A stretch of DNA of 64,000 bases from Bacillus shivajii (GCF_020519665.1 NZ_CP084703.1:3472001-3536000); one strand, 5' to 3'. Shown: positions 9,302 to 19,207, counted from the stretch's first letter. The notes: a model not told the origin generated them from the sequence alone. Program-made: numbers and translations.

Positions 9302-9816
9302 CTTTACCTTACCTCCACGATAGAAAATACCCTTTTTTTAGATTTAAAACTTCTTCGTTTTCTTCCTCCTTATATCGTTCGTTTATCCCATTAAATTTCA
9401 GACCAAATTATTTTATTCGTTGTTTTTATCACTTATGACGGCAACAGATAAATCATCACTTCATCTTGTAAATACCCGCTTGCCATACCGTCGAATCTTC
9501 CTTCCATCTTCCCTTAAAATAAATCTTAGTTTGTAAGCATATGTTGCTTCTTCCTCTTCTAGCTTTTGCTACGTAGCTGGATGCGTCGGCGCAGCTCTCA
9601 GCGGTTCGACGAAGCTTTGTTTGTTGCTTCGCTTTCACCTCTAGGTACAAGTGCGACATTTGCTCATCCTTCACTTCGTTCGAATTTACGATGTCTTCTT
9701 TGCTGCGGGCACAGCACGGCCTTCCCAAAACTCATTACACTTTTTTTCATGAGACTTGGTACAAATATCATTAGTATGGATATTTACTTTTTAAGTTCAA
9801 CCAATCTAAACGCACG
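9302..9816. other. Intergenic region with dispersed repeat copy 2
   Basis: The stretch carries the upstream region of the GTPase gene and a GC-rich repeat at about 9570-9725. The open frames over the repeat have no ribosome binding site and low-complexity products, so no gene is called. Confidence 0.6.
9570..9725 (+). repeat. Dispersed intergenic repeat (CACAAGTGCGACATCC family), copy 2
   Basis: It reads TTCGCTTTCACCTC, GTACAAGTGCGACATTTGC, CTTCACTTCGTTCGAATTT, GATGTCTTCTTTGC, GCGGGCA in the same order as the copies at 5455-5560 (reverse strand) and 38609-38809, with many substitutions, so it is an old copy. Confidence 0.7.
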
Positions 9817-9858
9817 AAAAAACAACGCCCTCTCACTGAAATGAGAGTTGCGTTGTTT
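9817..9858 (-). terminator. Rho-independent terminator of the MFS gene
   Basis: The minus strand reads AACAACGCAACTCTCATTTC, a short loop, then GAGAGGGCGTTGTTTTTT, giving a long stem and a T-run 25 bases after the stop of the transporter gene. It belongs to the same palindrome family as 6321, 29512 and 45579. Confidence 0.85.
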
Positions 9859-9882
9859 GAACTGTAACTTTCCGTATTTATA

Positions 9883-11148
9883 TTATGCCGTTTCTTGTTG
9901 TTGCTGTTTTTCTTTTTCATGTTCAATTTTTTTAATATCAAGCTGAAGGAATACGGAAACAAAAGCGGCTAATAAAATTAATGCTGTAAATACATAAAAG
10001 ACCGGGATATAGCTTTGTGTCATTTCTCTAATTTGCGTTACTAAAAGTGGTCCAAAAATCCCACCTAATGACCATGTTGTTAAGAGATAACCATGAATGG
10101 CTCCAAGTTGTTTTGTGCCGAACAAATCGCCAATGAAAGCAGGGAGGTTCGAAAATCCACCACCATAACAACTAACAACAATAAACACGAGGACTTGGAA
10201 CAACAAGACATTGGTGATATTTGGCATTGTTAAAAAGGCAATGAATTGCAGAACGAAAAACGTCATAAAAACAGCCGGCCTGCCAATATAATCAGAGATC
10301 GCTGCCCAACCAAGTCTGCCTCCACCGTTAAAGATCCCCATAATTCCTACCATTGCTGCCGCCCCAGCTGCTGATAATCCAACAACTTCTTGTGCCATCG
10401 GAGAAGCTACTGAGATCATCATAATTCCAGCAGTAACGTTAATGAGCATCATGCTCCATAACATCCAAAAACGTCTCGTTCTCACAGCTTCTTTTGCTGT
10501 TAATTGGGACAAATCTTTTTTAACGACTTTTTTACCAGTCGCAATATCTTTTCTCATCCCTTCTGGCATCCAGCCTTCAGGAGGTGGTGCAATGTATGAT
10601 GCACCAAGAACCATAAGAATAAAATAACTTACCCCTAAAATATAGAAAGTAACTGAAATGCTTATCGCTTCCATGAGGCTTGCTGCAACAGGAGCAGTAA
10701 TAAGAGCTCCTGTACCAAATCCTAATACAGCCATCCCCGTTGCTAAGCCTCTACGGTCAGGAAACCATTTAACAAGAGTTGAGACTGGTGAAATATAACC
10801 GAGACCCATACCTAACCCACTTGCTAAACCATACGTGAGAATAAATAGAAGAAGAGAGTCAATAGCAACGGCGACACCCGCTCCAGCTTGCCCTAACCCG
10901 AAAAGAATAGCAGCAAGAATAGCAGATTTCTTTGGACCGTGTTTTTCTACGAATGGTCCAAAAAAGGCAGCTGCAAACCCTGCGAGCGCCATCATTATTG
11001 TAAACGAAAGTGTGATTCCAGTCGTTGACCAGCCCATCGTATCATGAATAGGATTTGTATAGACACTATACGCATAAGCGGCACCAATAGATAGATGGAT
11101 GGCAATCGCTGATAAAGCAATGAGCCACCGGTTTTTCGTATTTTTCAT
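9883..11148 (-). CDS. MFS transporter, oxalate:formate antiporter (OFA) family
   Basis: The 421-residue integral membrane protein has 12 predicted transmembrane helices. The start is set at the ATG giving MKNTKNRWLIALS because GGAGG lies 7 bases upstream; an upstream in-frame extension of 17 residues has no such signal. The motif-A-like loop GPFVEKHGPKKSA, the GLGYISPVSTLVKWFPDRRGLATGMAV segment and the second-half GRPAVFM loop match the OFA subfamily, whose members move small monocarboxylates and dicarboxylates such as oxalate/formate, lactate or pyruvate. The neighbouring acsA makes a monocarboxylate a reasonable substrate, but this is inference. Confidence 0.88.
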   Translation of the reverse strand: MKNTKNRWLIALSAIAIHLSIGAAYAYSVYTNPIHDTMGWSTTGITLSFTIMMALAGFAAAFFGPFVEKHGPKKSAILAAILFGLGQAGAGVAVAIDSLLLFILTYGLASGLGMGLGYISPVSTLVKWFPDRRGLATGMAVLGFGTGALITAPVAASLMEAISISVTFYILGVSYFILMVLGASYIAPPPEGWMPEGMRKDIATGKKVVKKDLSQLTAKEAVRTRRFWMLWSMMLINVTAGIMMISVASPMAQEVVGLSAAGAAAMVGIMGIFNGGGRLGWAAISDYIGRPAVFMTFFVLQFIAFLTMPNITNVLLFQVLVFIVVSCYGGGFSNLPAFIGDLFGTKQLGAIHGYLLTTWSLGGIFGPLLVTQIREMTQSYIPVFYVFTALILLAAFVSVFLQLDIKKIEHEKEKQQQQETA

Positions 11149-11284
11149 CTTATTTCCTCCCTCGTCCATTTTTCTAAATTCCCGAAACGTTGACGGCACC
11201 TTCGCTCCTCACATAGGAAACAATTGTTAAATAACACATTTTATCAACACTGAACTTTAACAGCGCCTAAAAGAAAAATGTGCT

Positions 11285-13003
11285 TTATTTTTCCATTGTC
11301 GATAAATCACCAGTCGGAAGGTCGAGTTCCCAAGCTTTTAATACACGTCTCATGATCTTTCCACTTCTCGTTTTCGGCAACCCTTCTTTTTTAAATTCAA
11401 TCTCTCTAGGAGCAGCATGTGCGGCTAACCCTTTTTTAACAAACGTGCGTATTTCTTCCTTCAATTCCTCACTCGCTTCATAGCCATCCCTGAGTGAAAT
11501 AAAAGCTTTAATTATTTCTCCACGAACGTCATCTGGCTTTCCGATAACTCCTGCTTCTGCAACAGCAGGGTGCTCTACAAGCTTACTTTCAATCTCAAAT
11601 GGTCCAACACGTTCACCAGCTGTCATAATGACATCATCGACACGCCCCTGGAACCAGAAGTACCCGTCTTCATCCATATAAGCTGAATCTCCAGATACAT
11701 ACCAGTCTCCCTTAAGAAAATACGATTCATATTTTTCGGGACGGTTCCAAATTGCCCGCATCATTGATGGCCATCCTTTTTTAATCGCAAGGTTCCCCAT
11801 TCGATTTGGAGGGAGCTCATTTCCTTGGTCGTCAACAATTGCAGCTTTCACCCCTGGAATTGGCTTTCCCATCGATCCTGGCTTAATATCCATTGATGGA
11901 TAATTACAAATAAGCTGAGCACCTGTTTCTGTCATCCACCAAGTATCATGAATTCTTAAGTCCATGACCTCCATTCCCCATCTGACAACTTCTGGATTTA
12001 ACGGCTCTCCGACACTCATTACATGTCGTAAAGAAGAAAGGTTGTATTTCTTAAGAACTTTCTCTCCAGCCCCCATTAACATTCGGAAGGCTGTTGGCGC
12101 ACTATACCATACCGACACTTCATAATCTTCAATTGTTTGATACCAATCATCAGGACTAAAGCGTCCTCCCCTAATCACATTAGATGCTCCGACAAGCCAC
12201 GGTGCAAAGATTCCATACGAAGTACCCGTTACCCATCCTGGGTCTGCTGTACACCAGTAAACATCATCTTCTTTTAAATCTAACACCCATTTAGCCGTTT
12301 GATAATGTTGAATCATCGCATTATGAACATGTAAAACCCCTTTTGGTTTTCCAGTGGAACCAGATGTATAATGAAGAATCATTCCATCCTCTCGATCGAC
12401 CCATTCAATATCTAGGGTTTTACTTGCCTTATCAAAATGTTGATAGAAATCAACGATTTTCCCTTCTTCTTTCACATCCTTACCTACTAATACGACTTTC
12501 TCTAGTTTTGGTAGTTCATTAAATGGAACTCGCTCAAGTAATTCAGGGGTCGTGACAATCACTTTTGCCTCACTATCTTCTAAACGATCCTTTACTGCCC
12601 CTTCCATAAATGCTTCAAACAATGGACCAACGATCCCACCGAGTTTAATCGTTCCAAGTAAGATGAAATAGAGTTCTGGAGAACGAGGCATAAAAATAAA
12701 GACACGATCTCCTTTAGTTACGCCAATATCTTTTAACACATTCCCTGCTTTATTAGATAAATCTCTCATTTCTTCAAATGTATAGTCTTCTTTTCTACTT
12801 TGGTCAGAATAATATAATGCTACGTGATCCGCTTTATCGGAATTTGCATGACGGTCAATTGCTTCATAAGCCATGTTTACAAGCCCCGTCTTATGCCAAG
12901 AAAACTGTTGTTCTGCTTGTGACCAATCATAGGAATTGTAAACATCATCGTAACTTCCTAAATTGTACGTTTCGTTTTTTGCTGAAAGTGTGTTTACTAC
13001 CAT
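11285..13003 (-). CDS. acsA: Acetyl-coenzyme A synthetase
   Basis: Activates acetate to acetyl-CoA via acetyl-AMP. The 572-residue length matches Bacillus AcsA. The AMP-binding P-loop YTSGSTGKPKGVLHVHNA is near residue 205, TWWMTETGAQ near 355, and the C-terminal catalytic-lysine segment LPKTRSGKIMRRVLKAWE near 545; in B. subtilis that lysine is acetylated by AcuA. The C-terminal part has the usual hinge YVSGDSAYMDEDGYFWFQGR. A catabolite-responsive element lies 80 bases upstream, fitting CcpA control. A LytTR regulator is divergently placed 297 bases away and may sense related metabolites. Confidence 0.95.
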   Translation of the reverse strand: MVVNTLSAKNETYNLGSYDDVYNSYDWSQAEQQFSWHKTGLVNMAYEAIDRHANSDKADHVALYYSDQSRKEDYTFEEMRDLSNKAGNVLKDIGVTKGDRVFIFMPRSPELYFILLGTIKLGGIVGPLFEAFMEGAVKDRLEDSEAKVIVTTPELLERVPFNELPKLEKVVLVGKDVKEEGKIVDFYQHFDKASKTLDIEWVDREDGMILHYTSGSTGKPKGVLHVHNAMIQHYQTAKWVLDLKEDDVYWCTADPGWVTGTSYGIFAPWLVGASNVIRGGRFSPDDWYQTIEDYEVSVWYSAPTAFRMLMGAGEKVLKKYNLSSLRHVMSVGEPLNPEVVRWGMEVMDLRIHDTWWMTETGAQLICNYPSMDIKPGSMGKPIPGVKAAIVDDQGNELPPNRMGNLAIKKGWPSMMRAIWNRPEKYESYFLKGDWYVSGDSAYMDEDGYFWFQGRVDDVIMTAGERVGPFEIESKLVEHPAVAEAGVIGKPDDVRGEIIKAFISLRDGYEASEELKEEIRTFVKKGLAAHAAPREIEFKKEGLPKTRSGKIMRRVLKAWELDLPTGDLSTMEK

Positions 13004-13082
13004 TTAAATATCCTCCTTGTTTTAAACCATTTTTTTGCAATGCAACTAATCGTTAAAACATTCCCCTAGAGTTCTCCTCAAA

Positions 13083-13096
13083 CTAAAGCGCTTACA
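13083..13096. promoter_or_regulatory. Candidate cre (CcpA) site before acsA
   Basis: CTAAAGCGCTTACA matches the cre consensus TGWAANCGNTNWCA at 12 of 14 positions, including the central CG and right arm. It lies between divergent acsA and the LytTR gene. CcpA control of acsA is known in B. subtilis; binding here is inferred. Confidence 0.6.
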
Positions 13097-13300
13097 TTTC
13101 AACTTTTGATGAACCATCATCAAATCATTTGAAATATAAATATCCGAATATATTAAATTTTCGATATATTGTAACATTTTAAAAGAGGAACATGAATTTG
13201 TGACAAAAAATTGACAGAACATTATATTTGCCGATAAAATGAAAATGAATAAGATTAATCAGAAAATTCGAAACTATTATAGGAGAAGGATGAGGGAATC

Positions 13301-13963
13301 TTGAAAAATAATGTTGTTCATCAGTTTTCTACATTCATAGAAGATTGGGTTCCAAAAGAGGCTTCCATTGCGATTGCAGGTGGAGATAAGTATATCTCCT
13401 ATCTTCCTGGTAGGCATGACATCCAAATTAATCAAGGACAACCTATTCCTTCTGGAAGTATTACTGAGCGTGTGTATAATCAAAAACGAAAAGTCGAATC
13501 TTTAGTGGATAAATCAGTGTTTGGTATTCCGTACTATGGTGTTGGCTATCCACTCGAAGATAATGACTCAGGGTTTAAAGGGGCACTAACCGTCATTTTG
13601 CCACCAGAATATTCATTCCAGAAGCCAACAACTCTTTCCTTCGTTGTTGGGAGAATGGACGAAATCTGGATTCCAATATCGATCGAGCAGATTATTTACA
13701 TCGAAAGTCATCAGAAAAAAACGCTTATTTATACTGAGGATGGTTGTTACCAGTCAAAGTACCCGTTAAAAACTCTTGAACAGCAATTACCAGACACATT
13801 TATTCGAATCCACCGTTCTTTTATCGTAAATATTTCTTTTATTAAACAGTTCTCTCGAGATATCTCATCAAACTTAGAAGTAACATTGAAAGATGGAGAA
13901 GGAACGAAACTGACGATTAGTCAAAGCTATGTACAGAGGGTACGAAGGATTTTAGGATTTTAA
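13301..13963 (+). CDS. LytTR-family transcriptional regulator with an N-terminal sensor-like domain
   Basis: The 220-residue protein uses a TTG start preceded by AGGAGAAGGATGAGGG. Residues about 125-220 form a LytTR DNA-binding domain (IYIESHQKKTLIYTEDG, then TFIRIHRSFIVNISFIKQF, then LTISQSYVQRVRRILG). The first 120 residues lack a receiver domain and instead resemble the small PAS/GAF-like sensor domain (ASIAIAGGDKYISYLPG, VFGIPYYGVGYPL) seen in other one-component Bacillus regulators. There is no membrane segment, so it probably senses an intracellular signal. Divergence from acsA suggests, without proving, that acsA or its own promoter is a target. Confidence 0.8.
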   Translation: MKNNVVHQFSTFIEDWVPKEASIAIAGGDKYISYLPGRHDIQINQGQPIPSGSITERVYNQKRKVESLVDKSVFGIPYYGVGYPLEDNDSGFKGALTVILPPEYSFQKPTTLSFVVGRMDEIWIPISIEQIIYIESHQKKTLIYTEDGCYQSKYPLKTLEQQLPDTFIRIHRSFIVNISFIKQFSRDISSNLEVTLKDGEGTKLTISQSYVQRVRRILGF

Positions 13964-13982
13964 CATGGTTATCTTATATTGA

Positions 13983-14060
13983 AAGAGGATGACTCAAAAG
14001 AAAAGTGCCAGGCACCTCCATAACAAGGAGAGAGCCAAGCACTTACGAGTCATCCTCTTA
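13983..14060. terminator. Bidirectional terminator between convergent genes
   Basis: AAGAGGATGACTC (13983-13995) pairs with GAGTCATCCTCTT (14047-14059). The internal part contains AGTGCCAGGCACC, a member of the CCAGGCACC palindrome family. It lies between the LytTR gene and the convergent glycosidase gene. Confidence 0.75.
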
Positions 14061-16124
14061 TTAACGAATTATTTCATAACCTGTACTATTTTCTATCACT
14101 TCAAACGTAACCGAGTCATCTGAATTTCTTTGAACCTTCAATGATAGCTTGCCAAAACCAACTTTCATGTCTTCGATTGTCCATTCATTCATGGAATCTA
14201 ACAAATTCGGTTTAACTTCAATAGTTTTATTTAACGCATTCGGCTTCACTCCAGCTATCATTTGGACATACAAAATAGCCGTTGCCGCCGCCCAGGCTTG
14301 TGGAGAGCACGTAGTTAAATAAGGGACTAACAAATCCTCTTCTCCTCTGTCGTGCCCACAATATAATTCTGGAAGACGCTGATCTTCAAAATGCAGTGAA
14401 GCTTCTAATAGTTGCGTCATTAATTGACGTGATGCACTGTTGAAATGATGCTTTTGTAATCCGATAAGAATCATCCCGTTATCGTGAGGCCAAACACTTC
14501 CATTATGATAACTCATTGGATAGTATCCTTTTTCACTAGAACTCATCGTTCGAACACCGTAACCGCTGTTTAACTGACTACCGAATAAACGATGAACAAT
14601 TTCATCTTTATGATCGACATCTGCAAAAAGAAGATGTCCAGTGTTCGATGAGACCGACCCTACTTGGCCATTATCTCCATCTAATGCCATCGCATAATAG
14701 CCCTCGTCTTCCATCCAGAAGTAATTCTCAATTTCTGAAAGTAAGGAAGTCGCCTCTTCTGCTAATACTTCCCCTTCATTAGAGTAGCCTAGTTCAGCAT
14801 ATACGGCACTTAACCCTTTTTTCGCTGCATACACATAGCCTTGCACTTCAATTAAAGCAATGGGCGACTCTGCGTAGCTACCATCTTTATGGACCATGGA
14901 ATTGGATGAGTCTTTCCAACCTTGGTTTGGAATTCCCTTTTCTGCATTTCTCTTATATTGAACGAATGGATTATCCAAGGATTTTTCTTTACTACGAACC
15001 CACTCTAATGCCATATCTAGGTGAGGTTTTATTTCCTTGATGAAGTTATCATCCTTCGTCCAATGGTAATATTCTGTTGCTAAAACTAAAAATAAAGATG
15101 TTGCATCAACGGTCCCGTAATATGGCGTAAATGGTGTCTGCCCAGTGTTTGACAGCTCTCCAAAACGTAGTTCATGCATGATTTTACCTGGTTCTTCATC
15201 TTTTTCAGGGTTATTTTCTTTCCCTTGATAAGCAGCCAACGTTTTTAGTGTATTTTTAGCTATTTCTGGTTTCACAGACAGCATAAATAATGCCGTAATA
15301 ATACTGTCTCTACCGAAAGGAACAGCATACCATGGAATTCCTGCAACTGTCGTGTCACCATAACCAATATCAACTAAAAGCATTTGTAAGTCATCGACAG
15401 CTTGTCCATACATGTCCATGAATTGCTGATCATCAGTTACAACAGTCGGTAAGGATGCATACCAACCTTCGTACTTCTTTGTTAAGTTATTTCTCGCAAT
15501 TTCATAAGTTTCCGTTTCTACTACTTCATTATCACCGAATAGTGGCGTGACCTTTACGACCACTTCAACAGATTCTTTAGCTTGCAAGTTAACATCAAAT
15601 TGAACACAATTTCCATTAACAGACGACGGTAACTGCGTATCCCAAGAAACCTTCGTTTTTCTTAATAGGTCGTCTTTACCTTTGTACGAGAATACAAGAC
15701 TGTTTCCTTCTTGATTAGTGCCAGTTAGTTCACCAACATTCCCGCCGCGGAAACCCCGGACAAGAAACATATCTTTAAAATCAGCCTGAAATTGAATGAC
15801 TGATTCAAACTGATATTCTGTCGGAAAGTAGTTCGTAAACGTCATTTTTTCATAAAAGACACCATTAGAAATGAGAGGCTCTCTTACAATTTCGATAGCA
15901 CCTTGATCATGTACTTCATACATATAACGAAATGACGTTAAATGATTTGCTTGCGGTTGTTTCGATAGTAGCGCCGGTTTTTCACCATTAATCATTAACC
16001 TATTTTCACTTAAAAACCTCGTATCTTTTGTATATAAGCCAACACCATCTTCTGATGGGTCAACTTCACCATTTATGTTTGCTACTAAAAATAAATCTTG
16101 GTCTCTTAAAACAAAGTTGTCCAT
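14061..16124 (-). CDS. GDE-type (glycogen-debranching-like) alpha-glycosidase
   Basis: The 687-residue cytoplasmic protein without signal peptide has an N-terminal beta-rich domain of the bacterial GDE-N type (FVLRDQDLFLVANINGEVDP, GVGLYTKDTRFLSENRLMING) and a C-terminal (alpha/alpha)6 barrel annotated in databases as amylo-alpha-1,6-glucosidase-like. Conserved barrel segments are VPFGRDSIITALFML near residue 270, YYGTVDATSLF near 335, GWKDSSNSM near 410 and HNGSVWPHDNGMI near 535. Such proteins often lie in sugar-importer operons rather than glycogen clusters, so glycogen debranching is not assumed. It is the last gene of the locus, 32 bases after pgmB, and may hydrolyse the same imported glycoside that GH65 phosphorolyses. 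Confidence 0.8.
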   Translation of the reverse strand: MDNFVLRDQDLFLVANINGEVDPSEDGVGLYTKDTRFLSENRLMINGEKPALLSKQPQANHLTSFRYMYEVHDQGAIEIVREPLISNGVFYEKMTFTNYFPTEYQFESVIQFQADFKDMFLVRGFRGGNVGELTGTNQEGNSLVFSYKGKDDLLRKTKVSWDTQLPSSVNGNCVQFDVNLQAKESVEVVVKVTPLFGDNEVVETETYEIARNNLTKKYEGWYASLPTVVTDDQQFMDMYGQAVDDLQMLLVDIGYGDTTVAGIPWYAVPFGRDSIITALFMLSVKPEIAKNTLKTLAAYQGKENNPEKDEEPGKIMHELRFGELSNTGQTPFTPYYGTVDATSLFLVLATEYYHWTKDDNFIKEIKPHLDMALEWVRSKEKSLDNPFVQYKRNAEKGIPNQGWKDSSNSMVHKDGSYAESPIALIEVQGYVYAAKKGLSAVYAELGYSNEGEVLAEEATSLLSEIENYFWMEDEGYYAMALDGDNGQVGSVSSNTGHLLFADVDHKDEIVHRLFGSQLNSGYGVRTMSSSEKGYYPMSYHNGSVWPHDNGMILIGLQKHHFNSASRQLMTQLLEASLHFEDQRLPELYCGHDRGEEDLLVPYLTTCSPQAWAAATAILYVQMIAGVKPNALNKTIEVKPNLLDSMNEWTIEDMKVGFGKLSLKVQRNSDDSVTFEVIENSTGYEIIR

Positions 16125-16156
16125 TGTGCCCTCCTATGTGCCTTTCATCCTACGAT

Positions 16157-16831
16157 TTATGACTCGGCATTAAATGCGGATTTTATCTTTTCTAATGATA
16201 AATTTTTTGTTTCAGGAAAAATGATATTTGCTTTGTGGAGGATCGGTTCGGACCCAACTCCAACGGCAAACATCGATGCATCCTTAATTGCTGTGACACC
16301 CGCTTCAGCATCTTCAACTCCTACACAAGTCTCGTAAGGAACATCAAAATGGTCAGCCGCTGTTAAAAATGTTTCTGGATGAGGTTTTCCTTGCTTTACT
16401 TTGCCGGCATCAACAATATAATCGAAGTAACGATTTAGCTGTAATTGCTCTAAAATAAAAGGAGCATTTTTACTTGCAGAACCTAGCGCGATTTGAATTC
16501 CACTAGCTTTAATATCTTCTAGTAAATCTACAATCCCAGGTAAAATATCATTAGGTGTTACTTTGGCAATCAATGTTTTATAATGATCGTTCTTCTTATC
16601 AGCTAGCTCGATGATTTCTTGTTCAGTAAACTCATTCTCTTTTCCACCGTGCTTTAAAATACGCTGTAAAGATTCAATCCTCGAAACGCCTTTTAACTGT
16701 TCATTAAATTCCTCATCGATTTCAATGCCGATATCTTTTGCAAGTTCACTCCATGCATTGAAATGGTATTCTGCAGTATCTGTAATAACGCCATCAAGAT
16801 CAAAAATAAAAGCGTTGATTTGGTTAGACAT
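16157..16831 (-). CDS. pgmB: Beta-phosphoglucomutase
   Basis: Converts beta-D-glucose-1-phosphate to glucose-6-phosphate. The 224-residue HAD-family protein starts at MSNQINAF, chosen because GAGG lies 7 bases before this ATG. FDLDGVITDTAEYH carries the nucleophile Asp and the acid/base Asp two residues later, as in beta-PGM. GVSRIESLQRIL is the cap segment with the substrate Arg. Later HAD motifs GSASKNAPF, KVKQGKPHPETF and VGVEDAEAGVTAI follow. Beta-PGM is the usual partner of inverting GH65 phosphorylases, and one is present three genes upstream in the same direction. Confidence 0.93.
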   Translation of the reverse strand: MSNQINAFIFDLDGVITDTAEYHFNAWSELAKDIGIEIDEEFNEQLKGVSRIESLQRILKHGGKENEFTEQEIIELADKKNDHYKTLIAKVTPNDILPGIVDLLEDIKASGIQIALGSASKNAPFILEQLQLNRYFDYIVDAGKVKQGKPHPETFLTAADHFDVPYETCVGVEDAEAGVTAIKDASMFAVGVGSEPILHKANIIFPETKNLSLEKIKSAFNAES

Positions 16832-16849
16832 GTTCATTCCTCATTTCTT

Positions 16850-18022
16850 TTAACTAAACTTCACGAGACGATAAAGCACCTCAATGCCAGCCCCAACAGC
16901 CGTTGCTCGGTCACCAAGGTCCCCCCTTTTTATCATTAATGACTTTTCTTTCTGGTATCTCGATTGTTCAATTGTTTCTTTCACTTTTTCAAAGTAACTG
17001 TCACACTCATAAATAAGCTTCCCGTGCAAAATGACCGCATCCGGATGTAAAATATTTACCATATTAGCTACACCATGTCCGTAATATTCTGCAGCGCGAT
17101 GAACAATTCTTCGTATCTCTCCATTGCCACTATTGACTTTAGGAACGAGGTCATCTGCATCGTTAACATTCATCCCTGGAAATACTTGGTGAACTTCATC
17201 GATCATTGCACTGAACGATGAATATGCCATTAAACAACCACGGTTGCCGCAGACACATAATTTCCCGTTTTTTTCGATCATCATATGTCCCCAAGCACTT
17301 GCATCACCAGGATTGATATTACTTGATATTCCATTTTCGATCTTCGCGCCTCTTATTCCATAACCACTGATCATATATAATAATTTCTCATTATGGTAAG
17401 AGCCTAAGTGGTATTCAGCAAGTCCAGCTGTGTCTACACCATTAGATAAGTAAGTAGGGATTTTTAATGCGTCAAATAACAACGAAGAAATCTCTACATT
17501 TTCCCATCCATTTGCTTGAAAGCTTTCTGGAGAAAGAATTACTCCTTTTTCGCGATCAATAGGCCCGACCGATCCAATGCCCATCCCGATGATTAATTCT
17601 TGGTTACCGATATATTGATTTTTAAATTTCTCAATTTGTTCAATGATCTGTCCGATTGTTTTTGTAGGTGTATACGTTTTATCTAGCTTAAAGGTAGCTT
17701 CTGCTAAAACATTAAAGTTCGCATTTAACAAAACAGTTGTTACATGTGTCCTTGAAAGGTCCACACCAAAGTAATATCCAGCAGTAGGTGAAACACGATA
17801 TAACATCGGCGGTCGTCCCCCGCTTGCTGTTCCTTGACCGGACATGAAGATTAGTTGCTCTTGCTCTAAAGAATCCAACATTCTTGAAAGTGTCGATTGA
17901 GGAACATTAAAATGCTTTTTTAACTCATTCTTCGACGTTTCTCCATGCGTTTGGATATAAAAGTATATTTGCTTTTTTAATTTGTTTTTTATTTGAACAT
18001 CTTCTAGAAAGTGTTTTAGCAT
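16850..18022 (-). CDS. ROK-family transcriptional regulator (NagC/XylR type)
   Basis: The 390-residue protein has an N-terminal winged helix-turn-helix (ETSKNELKKHFNVPQSTLSRMLDSL, about residues 25-50) and a C-terminal sugar-kinase-like ROK domain with YYFGVDLSRTHVTTVLLN and the zinc-binding signature CVCGNRGCL near residue 265. It starts at MLKHFLEDV, with AGGTG 6-7 bases upstream. ROK repressors release DNA on binding a sugar or sugar phosphate. It lies between the LacI regulator and pgmB, so the locus encodes two unrelated sugar-responsive regulators. Confidence 0.9.
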   Translation of the reverse strand: MLKHFLEDVQIKNKLKKQIYFYIQTHGETSKNELKKHFNVPQSTLSRMLDSLEQEQLIFMSGQGTASGGRPPMLYRVSPTAGYYFGVDLSRTHVTTVLLNANFNVLAEATFKLDKTYTPTKTIGQIIEQIEKFKNQYIGNQELIIGMGIGSVGPIDREKGVILSPESFQANGWENVEISSLLFDALKIPTYLSNGVDTAGLAEYHLGSYHNEKLLYMISGYGIRGAKIENGISSNINPGDASAWGHMMIEKNGKLCVCGNRGCLMAYSSFSAMIDEVHQVFPGMNVNDADDLVPKVNSGNGEIRRIVHRAAEYYGHGVANMVNILHPDAVILHGKLIYECDSYFEKVKETIEQSRYQKEKSLMIKRGDLGDRATAVGAGIEVLYRLVKFS

Positions 18023-18135
18023 GTGATTCACCTGCTCTTGGATATTAACTTCAACTGCTATTTATTTACTCACTTACAATAGTTATATCTTTTCATATAC
18101 GCCCTTTTTAAAAAAGCGCATTTACTTTCGAAGAA

Positions 18136-18169
18136 AGAACAGCCCCGATTCTACCAGGGCTTAGTTCTA
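18136..18169 (-). terminator. Weak intra-operon hairpin between LacI and ROK genes
   Basis: AGAAC-(T)AAGCCC and GGGGCT-(G)TTCT form a stem on the minus strand followed by a short pyrimidine run. It may attenuate read-through from the LacI gene into the ROK gene. Confidence 0.4.
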
Positions 18170-18179
18170 TAAAATCTAT

Positions 18180-19184
18180 TTAAACATTGAGCGTTCTCAC
18201 AGATTCCCTTTCTATAATTTCATGCGGTAAGTAACTTTTTGTATCCTTCAATTTCATTCCATTCAAAATCGTATTAAGTTTAACAACAGCTTGATCACCA
18301 ATATCATACATTGGTTGTGCGACCGTCGTTAGCTTCGGAATGAACATCCGGCCTACTTTCGTATTATCAAAGCCTAAAACTGAAATTTGCTCTGGAACTT
18401 TAATGCCTCTTTCATGCAAGTACGTAATTGCACCTACTGCCATCTCATCACTTGCTGTAAAAACAGCAGTTATTTGGGGATGTTTTTTATAAAAGCGCTC
18501 CATCGCTTCATAGCCATCTTCAAATCGGAAATCACCAAATTCAATCGCATCGCTCGGTAACTTCTCTTCATTTAACCTTTTACGAAACCCTTGGTGCCTT
18601 GTATATCCCGCTATAGGATCATCTAACGGGCCACTAATCATCCCAATCAATCGATGATTTTTGCTGATCAAATATGACGCTGCATCATAGCCTGCTCGTA
18701 CATCGTTTATTCTCACGGTTGGAATATCGTGCATCTGACTTTCTGTAGATGCTAAAACAATAGGTAGATTCGCAGTTTTACAAAAATCATAATAAGCGTC
18801 GGTTAGCGCTTCACTCGTTATAATTACACCATCAGCTTGTTTTTCTTTTAAGGCTTTTAAATAGTTTAATGCTCGCTCTTCATTTCGATCGGTATTACAT
18901 AACATTAAATTGAGATCTAATCGATTAGCCGCATTCTCCATGCCTAAAATAACTTCTGACACATAGGAATTGGAGATATCAGGAATCAGTGCACCGATTG
19001 TTTGTGTCTTTTTATAGATTAATCCTCTTGCCAATGCATTCGGTGAATAATTTAATTCCTGAATAGCAGCTTGAACTTTTTTTCGTTTCTCTTCTTTAAC
19101 AGAGTCAGGTGAATTCATTACTCGTGAAACTGTACTTACCGAAACACCAGCCCTTTTGGCTACATCTTTAATTGTTGGGGTCAT
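18180..19184 (-). CDS. LacI-family transcriptional regulator
   Basis: The 334-residue repressor starts at MTPTIKDVAKRAGVSVSTVSRVMN, the standard LacI helix-turn-helix and hinge, followed by a periplasmic-binding-protein-like effector domain with QTIGALIPDISNSYVSEVI and, near the end, ISVLGFDNTKVGRMFIPKLTTVAQP. The family usually senses a free or phosphorylated sugar. It sits 24 bases after GH65. Palindromes of the TGAAAASSTTTTCA type before the ABC binding-protein gene (26885-27042) are candidate operators. It resembles the position of the MalR-like regulator in the B. subtilis yvd maltose-phosphorylase cluster. Confidence 0.93.
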   Translation of the reverse strand: MTPTIKDVAKRAGVSVSTVSRVMNSPDSVKEEKRKKVQAAIQELNYSPNALARGLIYKKTQTIGALIPDISNSYVSEVILGMENAANRLDLNLMLCNTDRNEERALNYLKALKEKQADGVIITSEALTDAYYDFCKTANLPIVLASTESQMHDIPTVRINDVRAGYDAASYLISKNHRLIGMISGPLDDPIAGYTRHQGFRKRLNEEKLPSDAIEFGDFRFEDGYEAMERFYKKHPQITAVFTASDEMAVGAITYLHERGIKVPEQISVLGFDNTKVGRMFIPKLTTVAQPMYDIGDQAVVKLNTILNGMKLKDTKSYLPHEIIERESVRTLNV

Positions 19185-19207
19185 ATCGATCACTTCTTCA
19201 CGTTATA

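Noticed and set aside
9456-9844. Open frames over the dispersed repeat near 9.6 kb
   Set aside because: Both strands are open only where the GC-rich repeat lies. There is no start signal and no recognisable protein.
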